A stretch of DNA of 33,430 nucleotides from Phycisphaerae bacterium (GTDB lineage Bacteria; Planctomycetota; Phycisphaerae; UBA1845): positions 1 through 33,430 of the forward strand of contig JAJDDX010000123.1 in the NCBI GenBank assembly GCA_029260055.1. Reading direction: 5' to 3'. A model generated the notes under the pieces. That model did no database searches, was not told the origin of the DNA, and saw only the letters and a list, made by a program, of their open reading frames with translations. Every line of letters begins with the position of its first letter. Position 1 is the first letter of the stretch. Made by a program: the position numbers and the translations under genes. Below are positions 1 through 7,279 of the stretch, in pieces.

Positions 1-222
1 GCCCCCGTTGTTCACTAGGATCGATATCTTGTCCGGTGTTTCGCCCGTGACCGCGAGGTCCAAATCCAGATCGCCGTCCAGGTCGCCGATTGCCACCGTG
101 TCCGGGCGCGTGGGAAGTGGAATGACCGTTTCGGGTCCGAAGCTGATTTGCCCAAGGCTTGGCGCGGCAGAGACGACAAAGACGAAAAGGAAAGAAACGC
201 GGGTCAGTGTGTTCGGGCGCAT
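1..222 (-). CDS. Secreted FG-GAP/VCBS repeat protein, N-terminal part only
   Basis: The minus-strand reading frame runs open from ATG at 222 to the window edge, 74 codons with no stop. The first 24 residues form a signal peptide: a basic start (MRPNTLTR), a hydrophobic stretch (VSFLFVFVVSAA) and a likely cleavage at SLG-Q. An FG-GAP/VCBS repeat core follows, with alternating Asp/Gly/Leu (VAIGDLDGDLDLDLAV) and then a strand ending in ILVNNGG, which is the usual blade spacing. GGAG lies 8 nt upstream of the ATG and supports this start. FG-GAP blades bind calcium and build beta-propellers on exported proteins. No function beyond 'exported propeller protein' can be given, because the rest lies outside the window. 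Confidence 0.8.
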   Translation of the reverse strand, partial: MRPNTLTRVSFLFVFVVSAAPSLGQISFGPETVIPLPTRPDTVAIGDLDGDLDLDLAVTGETPDKISILVNNGG

Positions 223-646
223 CGTTGATTCTCCATTCTACTTACGGATGTGACTATCCGGCCGCGGCTGGCGGGTTAGTAGGTCGAAACACGTGGCTCC
301 TCCTTACGACTGCTCGGAAGTGCCTGTCGATGACTGTGACGTGCCGCGCCAGGCGATGGATGGGACTCCTCCGGTCCTCCCGACCCATAACAAGGCATGT
401 GCTGTGCCAGGCGCGGTGGCACCTCACGCGATGGGAACGCAACTGCCTGCGATAGCGATGCTTACATTCGGATCGGCAGCGGTGCCATGAAGCGGCATTG
501 TGCTCGGTGTGCGGCCGTTTGTGACCGTATTCGCAGCGTGGGGCAAATGCCCAAATTCAATCTAGCGCGACTCGACGATGCGCGGACGGGAACTGCAGAC
601 GAATGCGCGCGAAGTCGTGCGCTGTAGCGTGGTCAAACAGATTCAC
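223..646. other. Gene-free stretch between FG-GAP gene and histidine kinase
   Basis: These 424 bp separate the 5' end of the FG-GAP gene from the 3' end of the histidine kinase gene. The short frames here have neither codon structure nor a Shine-Dalgarno site. It should contain the promoter of the FG-GAP gene, but I see no convincing -35/-10 pair, no sigma-54 element and no terminator hairpin with a T run. Confidence 0.5.
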
Positions 647-2152
647 TCAGGAAGTGGTGTTGCCGCGGTCGTTCAAACCATGGCGCAGCTTCAACGCTGC
701 GTTGTGCCCTGTACATTGGGCTGCCGCGGAAGCATCGCTGCCGAACGGACATCCGCCGGGAAGCGTCAGGGTGGCCGTTGTGCCCTCACCGGCGACGGAA
801 GTCACGTCGACATCCCCGCCGTGCCGCTTCGCCACGCGGCGGACCATCGCGAGCCCGATGCCGGTTCCCTCGGCACGCGTAGTGAAGAACAGCTTGAAGA
901 TCCTCTCGAGCGTGGCTACCGCGATGCCGGCTCCGCGATCGGCCACTTGAACGCGCAGCGCGCGCGGGCTTCCGTTCGAGGGTTTGTCGCTCTGTCCCCT
1001 GATGACGACGGTACTTCCTTCCGGGCTGTGGTGGGCGGCGTTGACGACCAGTTCTGTCAGCGCCACGGTCACCTTCTCGCCGTCGAGGCACCAGATCCGC
1101 GGCCCGACATCGTCTTCTACCTCGAGTTCTACGCCGCGCGCCTCAAGCACGGACCGCGCCTCAGCCGCTGCCGCGGACGCGAGGTCCCGGAACGTCACGC
1201 AATCGCGCAACAACTCGGTCTGCCGACTGAACTCAAAAAGCTGTGTGATCCGATCATCCATCCGATCCGCCTGACCAATGACATCGCCCAGCATCCCTGC
1301 GAACGCAATGTCGCTGTCGCACTGACGCTGCGCGAGCTGAGCGCTCGCCCGAATAGAGGCAAGCGGGTTGCGCAGGCCGTGTGCCACGTTCGCACACAGC
1401 TCTCCGATGGCGCTGAGTTCCTTCGCCTCCACCAGTTCGGACTGTTGCTGTGACAGGCTGGACGCCATGGCGTCGATGCGGCGCGCCAGACCGGCCAATT
1501 CATCACTTCCGCTCAGCGGAACGCGGTGCTCCAGATCACCCGCGCCGATCGCGTCGGTCGATGCGCGCAGCACGTTGATCGGCGTGACGAGCCAGTCCCG
1601 CACGAGGACCAGGTAGGCCACAAACAGCACGACGATCAGTGCACAGGCTACGCCGACCGCCACTTGCGCACGCAGGCCCGCCTCGGCGGTCGCGACGATG
1701 GACTCGTGCTCCATGAGTTCGTACATGCTGCGCAGTTTGCGGAGGGCACGCTCGGCCTCTCGCAACGCGGCGTTGACCTCCGACTGCGAAGCCGGCGACA
1801 CGACCATCGCAGCGGCGAGCCTCGAGATCGCGGCCCGCACGGTGATCCACGCCTCACGTTCCGTGTCATCCTCGGCCAACCGGACTTGGACTTCGATATC
1901 ATCCAGCGTGTACTCGGGCCATGCCACACGCTGCGAGGCCGGCTCGGCGGGCATCGCCTCATCCAACCCGGCCAGCGTGAAGTACATATCCGTCCTGATG
2001 TCCGACGTCAGTTGCCCGAAGGAGCGAAGGCGTGAGTAGAGACGACCGTTCTCGGCCGCCGTGTTGACGGCGCTGACCGCTACGTACGATGCCCCGAGGA
2101 AGACAGCGAGGAACGCGAAGAACGTCAGGTTGAGCTTCCAACGGATCGCCAT
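647..2152 (-). CDS. Membrane sensor histidine kinase (HAMP-HisKA-HATPase)
   Basis: A 501-residue sensor kinase that should autophosphorylate and pass phosphate to a response regulator. A membrane helix at about 8-28 and another at about 163-185 bracket a periplasmic helical sensor region of about 135 residues. A HAMP linker follows (about 185-240, with PINVLRAST and GDLEHRV). The HisKA H-box is VAHGLRNPLASIR with the phospho-acceptor His258. The ATPase domain has the N box around Asn371 (ELVVNAAHHSPEG), G1 (DRGAGI, about 405), an F box (FKLFFTTR) and G2 (GTGIGLAMV, about 429). All catalytic boxes look intact. The start follows the pseudopilin stop by 29 nt, so the two are probably co-transcribed. 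The NtrC-type regulator across the divergent intergenic space at 3162 is the obvious partner (inference from position). The sensed signal is unknown. Confidence 0.9.
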   Translation of the reverse strand: MAIRWKLNLTFFAFLAVFLGASYVAVSAVNTAAENGRLYSRLRSFGQLTSDIRTDMYFTLAGLDEAMPAEPASQRVAWPEYTLDDIEVQVRLAEDDTEREAWITVRAAISRLAAAMVVSPASQSEVNAALREAERALRKLRSMYELMEHESIVATAEAGLRAQVAVGVACALIVVLFVAYLVLVRDWLVTPINVLRASTDAIGAGDLEHRVPLSGSDELAGLARRIDAMASSLSQQQSELVEAKELSAIGELCANVAHGLRNPLASIRASAQLAQRQCDSDIAFAGMLGDVIGQADRMDDRITQLFEFSRQTELLRDCVTFRDLASAAAAEARSVLEARGVELEVEDDVGPRIWCLDGEKVTVALTELVVNAAHHSPEGSTVVIRGQSDKPSNGSPRALRVQVADRGAGIAVATLERIFKLFFTTRAEGTGIGLAMVRRVAKRHGGDVDVTSVAGEGTTATLTLPGGCPFGSDASAAAQCTGHNAALKLRHGLNDRGNTTS

Positions 2153-2181
2153 GGCGCAGGTGCCCTGTGCAAGCGGTCGAT

Positions 2182-2964
2182 CTAGAACGGATCGGGACTA
2201 TTGTAGCAGAACGATCGCCACACGCGGAAGATGTCGAGACTGCTGCCGTACCCGCCGTCGTCCTCCGTGCTGCCGCCGCGGTAGAGCGTGTCGTAGTTCA
2301 CGTCGTCGCGTTCGTCATCCCAGCGCACCGCCCGTTTCCAGATGCTCTCGTCCGCGTCGTTGTACCACGACGCGCTGCCGTCGGTATAGAGAACGTTGTA
2401 GCCGACCTTGTGCGAGTGTTGGCCGATGCCTCCCGACGCGCCTCTGCGACCCGTGAAGTCATCCGAAATCAGAGCCAGGTGGCGCAAGCGCGCTACTTGC
2501 GGGCTCTTGCCGGCCCGCACATGTACGGCGTAGGCATAGCTCCCCGCGATCGTGGCTTGGGGAAGGTAGCTCGGGTCTGAGCCGTACCAGAACTGCTTTT
2601 GGCTCGGGCAATAGAAGATCGACGGGTCTTCCGTGATTCCCGTTTCGATCAGAAGGCCGAGGTTCACGTAGCGCCCCGTGCGTGACAGCAAAGAGCGCGG
2701 CGCGGTCGTACCGGCACGCTTCATCACGGCTGGGGCTCTGTCGTCGGCGTCAAAGGCGTAGGTGAAAACGGCAGCGCCGATTTGCTTCAGATGAGCCACG
2801 CACACCGTAGTGCGCGCGGCATTGCGCGCCTTGGCGAGCGAGGGTATGAGCAGCGACGTAAGCACCGCGATCACGAAGATGACCACGAGCATCTCGAGTA
2901 TCGTAAAGGCGGCGCGTCGATCGCGGCACATGCGCTTGGGCGATGCGGTTCTACATTTCATCAT
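2182..2964 (-). CDS. Type IV pilin-like protein with H-X9-DG signature
   Basis: A 260-residue prepilin-like protein. The prepilin cleavage site and helix are clear: basic leader (CRDRRAA), then FTILEMLVV with the conserved Glu5, then a hydrophobic helix to about residue 45. The residue before the cleavage point is Ala, where Gly is usual. Near the C-terminus, His, nine residues, then Asp-Gly (H-KVGYNVLYT-DG) matches the H-X9-DG domain very common in planctomycetes. The family is processed by a prepilin peptidase; its role there is poorly known. The ATG at 2964 is preferred over longer starts because AGGGAG lies 8 nt before it and it gives a normal leader length. The gene heads a minus-strand pair with the histidine kinase and faces a response regulator divergently, which suggests regulation by that pair. 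Confidence 0.85.
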   Translation of the reverse strand: MMKCRTASPKRMCRDRRAAFTILEMLVVIFVIAVLTSLLIPSLAKARNAARTTVCVAHLKQIGAAVFTYAFDADDRAPAVMKRAGTTAPRSLLSRTGRYVNLGLLIETGITEDPSIFYCPSQKQFWYGSDPSYLPQATIAGSYAYAVHVRAGKSPQVARLRHLALISDDFTGRRGASGGIGQHSHKVGYNVLYTDGSASWYNDADESIWKRAVRWDDERDDVNYDTLYRGGSTEDDGGYGSSLDIFRVWRSFCYNSPDPF

Positions 2965-2986
2965 GGCTGGCTCCCTCTCCCGTTCT

Positions 2987-3031
2987 TGGGCACCGAACGT
3001 GCAAAACCTTCTATTGCACCTCGCGTGCCCA
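2987..3031. promoter_or_regulatory. Nested dyad with two GCACC-N3-CGTGC motifs and facing sigma-54-like elements
   Basis: A 45-bp inverted repeat reads TGGGCAC-N5-GTGCAA-N9-TTGCAC-N5-GTGCCCA. Each half is itself a dyad, GCACC-N3-CGTGC, at 2990-3002 and 3016-3028, with centres 26 bp apart. Each half also fits the sigma-54 core GG-N10-GC: plus strand GG at 2989-2990 with GC at 3001-3002, minus strand GG at 3029-3028 with GC at 3017-3016. The minus-strand copy (GGGCACGCGAGGTGCAA) differs from TGGCACG-N4-TTGCA at only two fixed positions and would start transcription about 40 nt before the pseudopilin ATG. It may be a promoter, an activator site for the NtrC-type regulator, or both. Confidence 0.45.
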
Positions 3032-3070
3032 TTGCTCGATTCGTCATAAGCGACGACCAGGCAAGGACTT

Positions 3071-3085
3071 ATCCGCGAAGCGGAT
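3071..3085. promoter_or_regulatory. Palindrome ATCCGC-GAA-GCGGAT in the divergent promoter region
   Basis: A perfect 6-bp dyad with a 3-bp spacer lies 77 bp before the response regulator start and 107 bp before the pseudopilin start. Its size suits a dimeric DNA-binding protein, but it could equally be a short hairpin. No T run follows, so it is not a terminator. Confidence 0.3.
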
Positions 3086-3161
3086 TCGTCGAGCCGCCGG
3101 TGCCGCTGTGACGTAGTTCGCGTTTTGGGCGTACGTACCCAATCGAATCGGAGATGCCGAA

Positions 3162-4574
3162 GTGGCAACAGTCCTGATTGTGGAAGACGAACGAGTGCTG
3201 GGGCAGGCGTGTCAGTCCAGCCTCGCGGGCGACGGGCATGCGGCCCATTGGGTGGCGAACGCCGAGGAAGCGATGGAGTGGCTCGAGGGACGCCAAATCG
3301 ATTTGGCGCTAATCGATCTCGGCTTGCCCGGGATGGACGGCCTCGAGTTCCTCAAACGCGTTCGCGACAGCCACCCGGACGCGGCGTTCGTGATGATGAC
3401 CGCGCGCGGTGACGTGCCTACCGCCGTCCGGGCGATGCGGCTGGGCGCGTGTGACTTCCTTTTGAAACCCCTGGACCTGGAAACGGTCTCACTCGTCGCC
3501 AACAAGAACCTCAGCAACAGCCATCTGGCGCGGTCCTGGAAGCACGAACAAAAGAGCCGGACGCAGCGCTTCGGTCTGCATCAGCTTCTCGGCGAGTGCA
3601 GCGCCATCGAAAAAGCCAAGGGGCTTGTGCGTCGCCTCAGTTCGATGGACGTAGCGGCGAGCCAAGAGCCGCCGAACGTGCTCATCACCGGCGAGACCGG
3701 AACGGGCAAGGGTATGCTCGCCCGTGCGTTCCACTACGAAGGACCGAGGCGCGGCGGCCCGTTTATCCAGGTCAACTGCGCCGCGCTGCCCGAGGGGCTC
3801 GTCGAATCAGAGCTGTTCGGACACGTCAAGGGTGCATTCACCAGTGCCACGTCCAACAAACGCGGCCTGTTCGAGGTGGCAAGCCAAGGCACGCTATTCC
3901 TCGACGAAGTAGGCAGCCTGAGCCTGCCGTTGCAGGCGAAGCTACTCACGGCAGTCGAGACCCGACGGATACGCCCGATCGGGGCTACCGTGGAACAACC
4001 GATCGACATTCAACTCATCGCAGCGATGAACGAAGTTCCAACGGCGGTCGTGGCTGACGGCGGGTTCCGGGAGGATCTGTACCACCGCCTGTGCGTGATC
4101 CAGACCCACCTTCCGCCGCTTCGCGAGCGGGGCCGCGACATCGACCTGCTCGCGGAGCACTTCCTGGCGTCCCACTGCCGCAAGTTCGGCCTGTCTCTCA
4201 AGCGTTTGTCACCTCAGGCCAGAAATGCACTGCGCCGCTATCATTGGCCGGGCAACGTGCGAGAACTCGGCAATCAGCTCGAGAGTGCCGTCTTGCTGAG
4301 TGACGAGGCGATCGACGCGGATGTCTTGCCGCGCCCGCAGCGAACCGCCATTGACGACGATCCCGGCGCCGACGACACGGTGCTGAACGTCGATTTTTCG
4401 AAGGGGCCGGTATCCCTGGCCACGATGGAGCGAGAGCTCATCGTTCGCGCGATGGCCGCCACGGACTACAACGTGTCCCGGGCTGCCGCCTTGATTGACG
4501 TCTCGCGTGACACGTTGCGCTACCGCGTGGAGAAGTACGGAATACCAACAAGAAAGAACGGAGCGGGATCATGA
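3162..4574 (+). CDS. NtrC-family response regulator (REC-AAA+-Fis) with a GAFTSA loop
   Basis: A 470-residue enhancer-binding type regulator with the usual three domains. The receiver (about 1-120) has acidic residues at 8-10, phospho-acceptor Asp52 in IDLGLPGMDG, Thr80 and Lys102. The AAA+ domain (about 140-390) has Walker A GETGTGKG (177-184), Walker B TLFLDEV (244-250) and an arginine-finger region FREDLYHRL (about 302-310). A C-terminal Fis-type helix-turn-helix ends the protein (about 430-465, NVSRAAALIDVSRDTLRYR). The loop that touches sigma-54 reads GAFTSA (224-229) instead of GAFTGA. The start is GTG, supported by GGAG about 9 nt upstream. Its stop overlaps the ATG of the IPTL-CTERM gene (ATGA), so the two are translationally coupled. 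It probably takes phosphate from the kinase at 647-2152. Confidence 0.9.
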   Translation: MATVLIVEDERVLGQACQSSLAGDGHAAHWVANAEEAMEWLEGRQIDLALIDLGLPGMDGLEFLKRVRDSHPDAAFVMMTARGDVPTAVRAMRLGACDFLLKPLDLETVSLVANKNLSNSHLARSWKHEQKSRTQRFGLHQLLGECSAIEKAKGLVRRLSSMDVAASQEPPNVLITGETGTGKGMLARAFHYEGPRRGGPFIQVNCAALPEGLVESELFGHVKGAFTSATSNKRGLFEVASQGTLFLDEVGSLSLPLQAKLLTAVETRRIRPIGATVEQPIDIQLIAAMNEVPTAVVADGGFREDLYHRLCVIQTHLPPLRERGRDIDLLAEHFLASHCRKFGLSLKRLSPQARNALRRYHWPGNVRELGNQLESAVLLSDEAIDADVLPRPQRTAIDDDPGADDTVLNVDFSKGPVSLATMERELIVRAMAATDYNVSRAAALIDVSRDTLRYRVEKYGIPTRKNGAGS

Positions 4575-5473
4575 GCCTGCAATACCACTACAGGCGCACG
4601 AGGTTGTTCAGCGCCGCCCTCACCGCGGGACTCGCACTTGCCGGCATGAGTCACGCCGCGCTCGGCCAAATCGAGACCCTCGTAGAAGACTACGAATTCG
4701 CCACATCGGACGAGGCGGCGGAGGCCGGCGTGACCGACCTGACCGATGCAGCCAATCGCCCGACGTTCTATATCGACGGCGAGTGCGACCCCTTGCCTCC
4801 ACCTTGTGACGCCGTGTCGGAGGGATTTTTCAGTCTCGGCACCGATGCGGCCTTCTGCCAGCAGTGGTGTGACGCCGGCTCGCGGATCGGCTTCCGCCGC
4901 TGGGTTGACCAGGCGCGGTTCCCGTCCGTTTGCCAAAACGGACACCACTACGCGCCACTCCAGCATAGCTACGGCGATCCCAACTACCCTGGAACGGGCA
5001 TCCCCGATTACCTCCTCTCCGAGTTGCAGGTCATCTGCGACGCCTACGGCGACGGTTCTTACGCCGACGGGCCCACCGGCACGCACTTCTGGGTGAACCT
5101 GGTCGATTGCGAGGGCGAGGTCTTCGAGTTCATCAACCACTCCGAGGCGGCCCTCTACTCAGAGCTGTGGACGTACGACCTCCCGATGGGCCAGACGTTC
5201 CTCCGGCTATCGAGCCAGTCGATCGTGGACGGCCAACCAATCGGTGACGGATTGCTCACCGAGATCGCCGCCACCGAGACGTTCATTCAAGATGACGACG
5301 ATCCGCCAACCACGTTCGGGAAGTGGTATATCGACAACCTGCGCGTTCGAGAGCCCGCGGGCACCCAACCCGTTCCCACGGTCTCGCAGTGGGGGCTCGT
5401 CATCATGGTGCTCTTGTTGCTCTCGGCTGCAACCGCTGTCTTCCGAACCCGGAAGGTGCCGTGTCTGAAGTAA
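4571..5473 (+). CDS. Exported IPTL-CTERM surface protein
   Basis: A 300-residue exported protein. A signal peptide covers about 1-33 (RRTRLF, hydrophobic core, cleavage at ALG-Q). The central 230 residues are acidic and Cys-rich (several CxxxC pairs) and match no domain I recognise; PTTFGKWYIDNLRV near the end is typical of a beta-sandwich closing strand. The tail is a protein-sorting signal: motif VPTVSQWG, a hydrophobic helix (LVIMVLLLLSAATAVF) and a basic end (RTRK). This is the IPTLxxWG-CTERM type, which is associated with exosortase H in family classifications; no exosortase is encoded in the window. GGAG lies 8 nt before the ATG, and the ATG overlaps the regulator's stop. Co-expression with a dedicated NtrC-type regulator is unusual for a surface protein. 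Confidence 0.85.
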   Translation: MSLQYHYRRTRLFSAALTAGLALAGMSHAALGQIETLVEDYEFATSDEAAEAGVTDLTDAANRPTFYIDGECDPLPPPCDAVSEGFFSLGTDAAFCQQWCDAGSRIGFRRWVDQARFPSVCQNGHHYAPLQHSYGDPNYPGTGIPDYLLSELQVICDAYGDGSYADGPTGTHFWVNLVDCEGEVFEFINHSEAALYSELWTYDLPMGQTFLRLSSQSIVDGQPIGDGLLTEIAATETFIQDDDDPPTTFGKWYIDNLRVREPAGTQPVPTVSQWGLVIMVLLLLSAATAVFRTRKVPCLK

Positions 5474-5562
5474 GCACGTTCTTTGCATGGCGTCACGGTC
5501 AGGGTGGCACGCAAGCCGGGCATGTTGACGCCGTTGACGGGCAGACGAGCAAGGAGAGAGGG

Positions 5563-7271
5563 ATGATGTTGTCGATCAGATAATTCTGTGCGTTCATCAT
5601 GGCGGGCGTGTTTCTCTTGGCCGCCGGAAGACCGGCGCTGGGGCAGGACTGCAACGGCAATGGTGTCGATGAGACCACCGACATCACGCCGGAGACCGTC
5701 AACTTCGCCTCGGCCGCAAGCTACCCATTGGCGACGGGGTCTTCCGCGCATGCCATCACGAGCGGCAACCTCGACGGAAGCGCCGGCGCCGACCTGGCCC
5801 TCCCGACGGCGGACGAGGTGGTAGGCACGCTGGCGGTGTCCTTCTTCTTCAATACCGGCTCGGGTACGTTCGGGCCGGTGGTGGACCACGCGCTGGTGCC
5901 GGCCGCGGTGGATGTGGTTGCGGCGATTCTGGACGGGGACACCGACATCGATCGGGCCCGGGCGACGCGCGGAGCCACGGACGCCGTTGTGATCCTCTTG
6001 AATGACGGATCCGGAACCTTCGTCGAGGGTGGAACGTTTCCGATTCTCGGCACCCGCCCGCTCTCAATGACGGCCGGCGACTTCGACCGTGACGGCGACC
6101 TCGACCTTGCGACGGCGTGGCGGACGCGAGCGATCCTGTCGACCTCGATCCCGACCTGTGCGGCGACAGCGACGGCGATTCGTGCGATGACTGCACGATC
6201 GGTACGGACGACTTCGGGCCACCGCCTGACAACGATGCGAACAACGACGGGACGGATACCGACGGGGATGGCGCGTGCGATCAGGGCGACCCGTGCCCGC
6301 TCGACGACCCCGACGACACGGATGGCGACGGCGTCTGTGATTCCGACGACCCTTGTCCGCTCGATAACCCCGACGACCCGGACGGCGACGGAGTGTGCAC
6401 CACGGCTGACAACTGCGATCTTCCCAACCCGCAGCAGTTGGACTGCCAGCCGAACGGCGTCGGCGACGTCTGCGACATCGCGATTGGAACGAGCAGCGAT
6501 AACAACACCAACGGTGTTCCTGACGAATGCGAGGTTCAACCGCCCGTGGGCGAGGACAGCTTGGGGCTCACGTGCGGCGGCGACAACGATTGCGATCCGC
6601 CGGGATCGCTGTGCGTCGGTGGCGTGTGCTACGTGCTCAAGAATCGTCACCTTTCGGTCGACCCGAATCCCGGCAACGCTGGATCACTGACCGCACGTCG
6701 AATTAGCCTGTCCGACCTAGGCGGACAGAGCTTTGTGCTCGGCTGGGTCGGTGGGCCGATCGAGCTGACGATCGCGGGACCGGAGGGCAGTGCTCAGTTG
6801 CTCTCGCGAATCGAAGAAGTGCCGCACTACCGCGATTGCAGCGTAAACAGCCTCGGTCAACCGTGGGTCGATGCGACGGTTCACATCGGCGACTGCGAGA
6901 CGTCGCCGGGCGCCGCCTATCTCATCCAGTCGATCCTTGAGGGTATGAATGTGGGTGACGAGGCCAGCTACTCAGCGGCGCTTGCGCTGGGCACCGCCAC
7001 CGACTTCGGCGATGTCGTCGGCGGTACCACGGGCATGCCCCCGGATGGCTTCCGTAACTTCAAGGACATTTCCGCCGTTGTTCGCGGGTTTCAGAGCACC
7101 CAGACCGAGCCGAAGGTCTGGCTCGACCTGCAGGGCGGCACCGCCACCCCGGAGATCCCAAACTTCAGCGACATCAACTTCGCTGACATTAGTCACGCGG
7201 TCGCCGGCTTCCAGGGCGGCGTCTACCCGTTCGCCGCACCGTGCGATTGTCCAGGGCAGAGTTGCCTGTAG
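5563..7271 (+). pseudogene. Broken secreted FG-GAP / TSP3 / dockerin-tail protein
   Basis: A strong ribosome site (AAGGAGAGAGGG) leads to ATGATG at 5563, giving MMLSIR, then an in-frame TAA at 5581-5583. The same frame continues as FCAFIMAGVFLLAAG...ALGQ, a normal signal peptide split by the stop. FG-GAP blades follow to about 6108 (GDFDRDGDLDLATA). There the reading shifts frame: the next homologous part, thrombospondin type 3-like Asp-rich repeats (DTDGDGVCDSDDPCPLD and similar, about 6108-6450), lies in another frame. After that come a Cys-rich segment, a beta domain and a planctomycete dockerin-like tail (NFKDISAVVRGFQ ... NFADISHAVAGFQG ... YPF). Restart at the ATG at 5599 would lack a basic leader and a ribosome site. 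With two lesions the gene is probably dead, unless the second is an assembly error. Confidence 0.75.
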
Positions 7272-7279
7272 GACACCTT

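Noticed and set aside
578-1453. Long plus-strand open frame of 291 codons
   Set aside because: It is antisense to the histidine kinase, which has every expected motif. Its composition is Arg/His/Ala-rich as expected for a high-GC shadow.
5500-5525. Sigma-54 promoter before the broken FG-GAP gene (TGGCACG at 5515)
   Set aside because: The -24 half is good, but 10 bp further on GG stands where GC is required.
5721-6650. Minus-strand frame of 309 codons over the broken FG-GAP gene
   Set aside because: It is a shadow of Asp/Gly-rich repeats (Val/Arg/Ile monotony), with no start signal.
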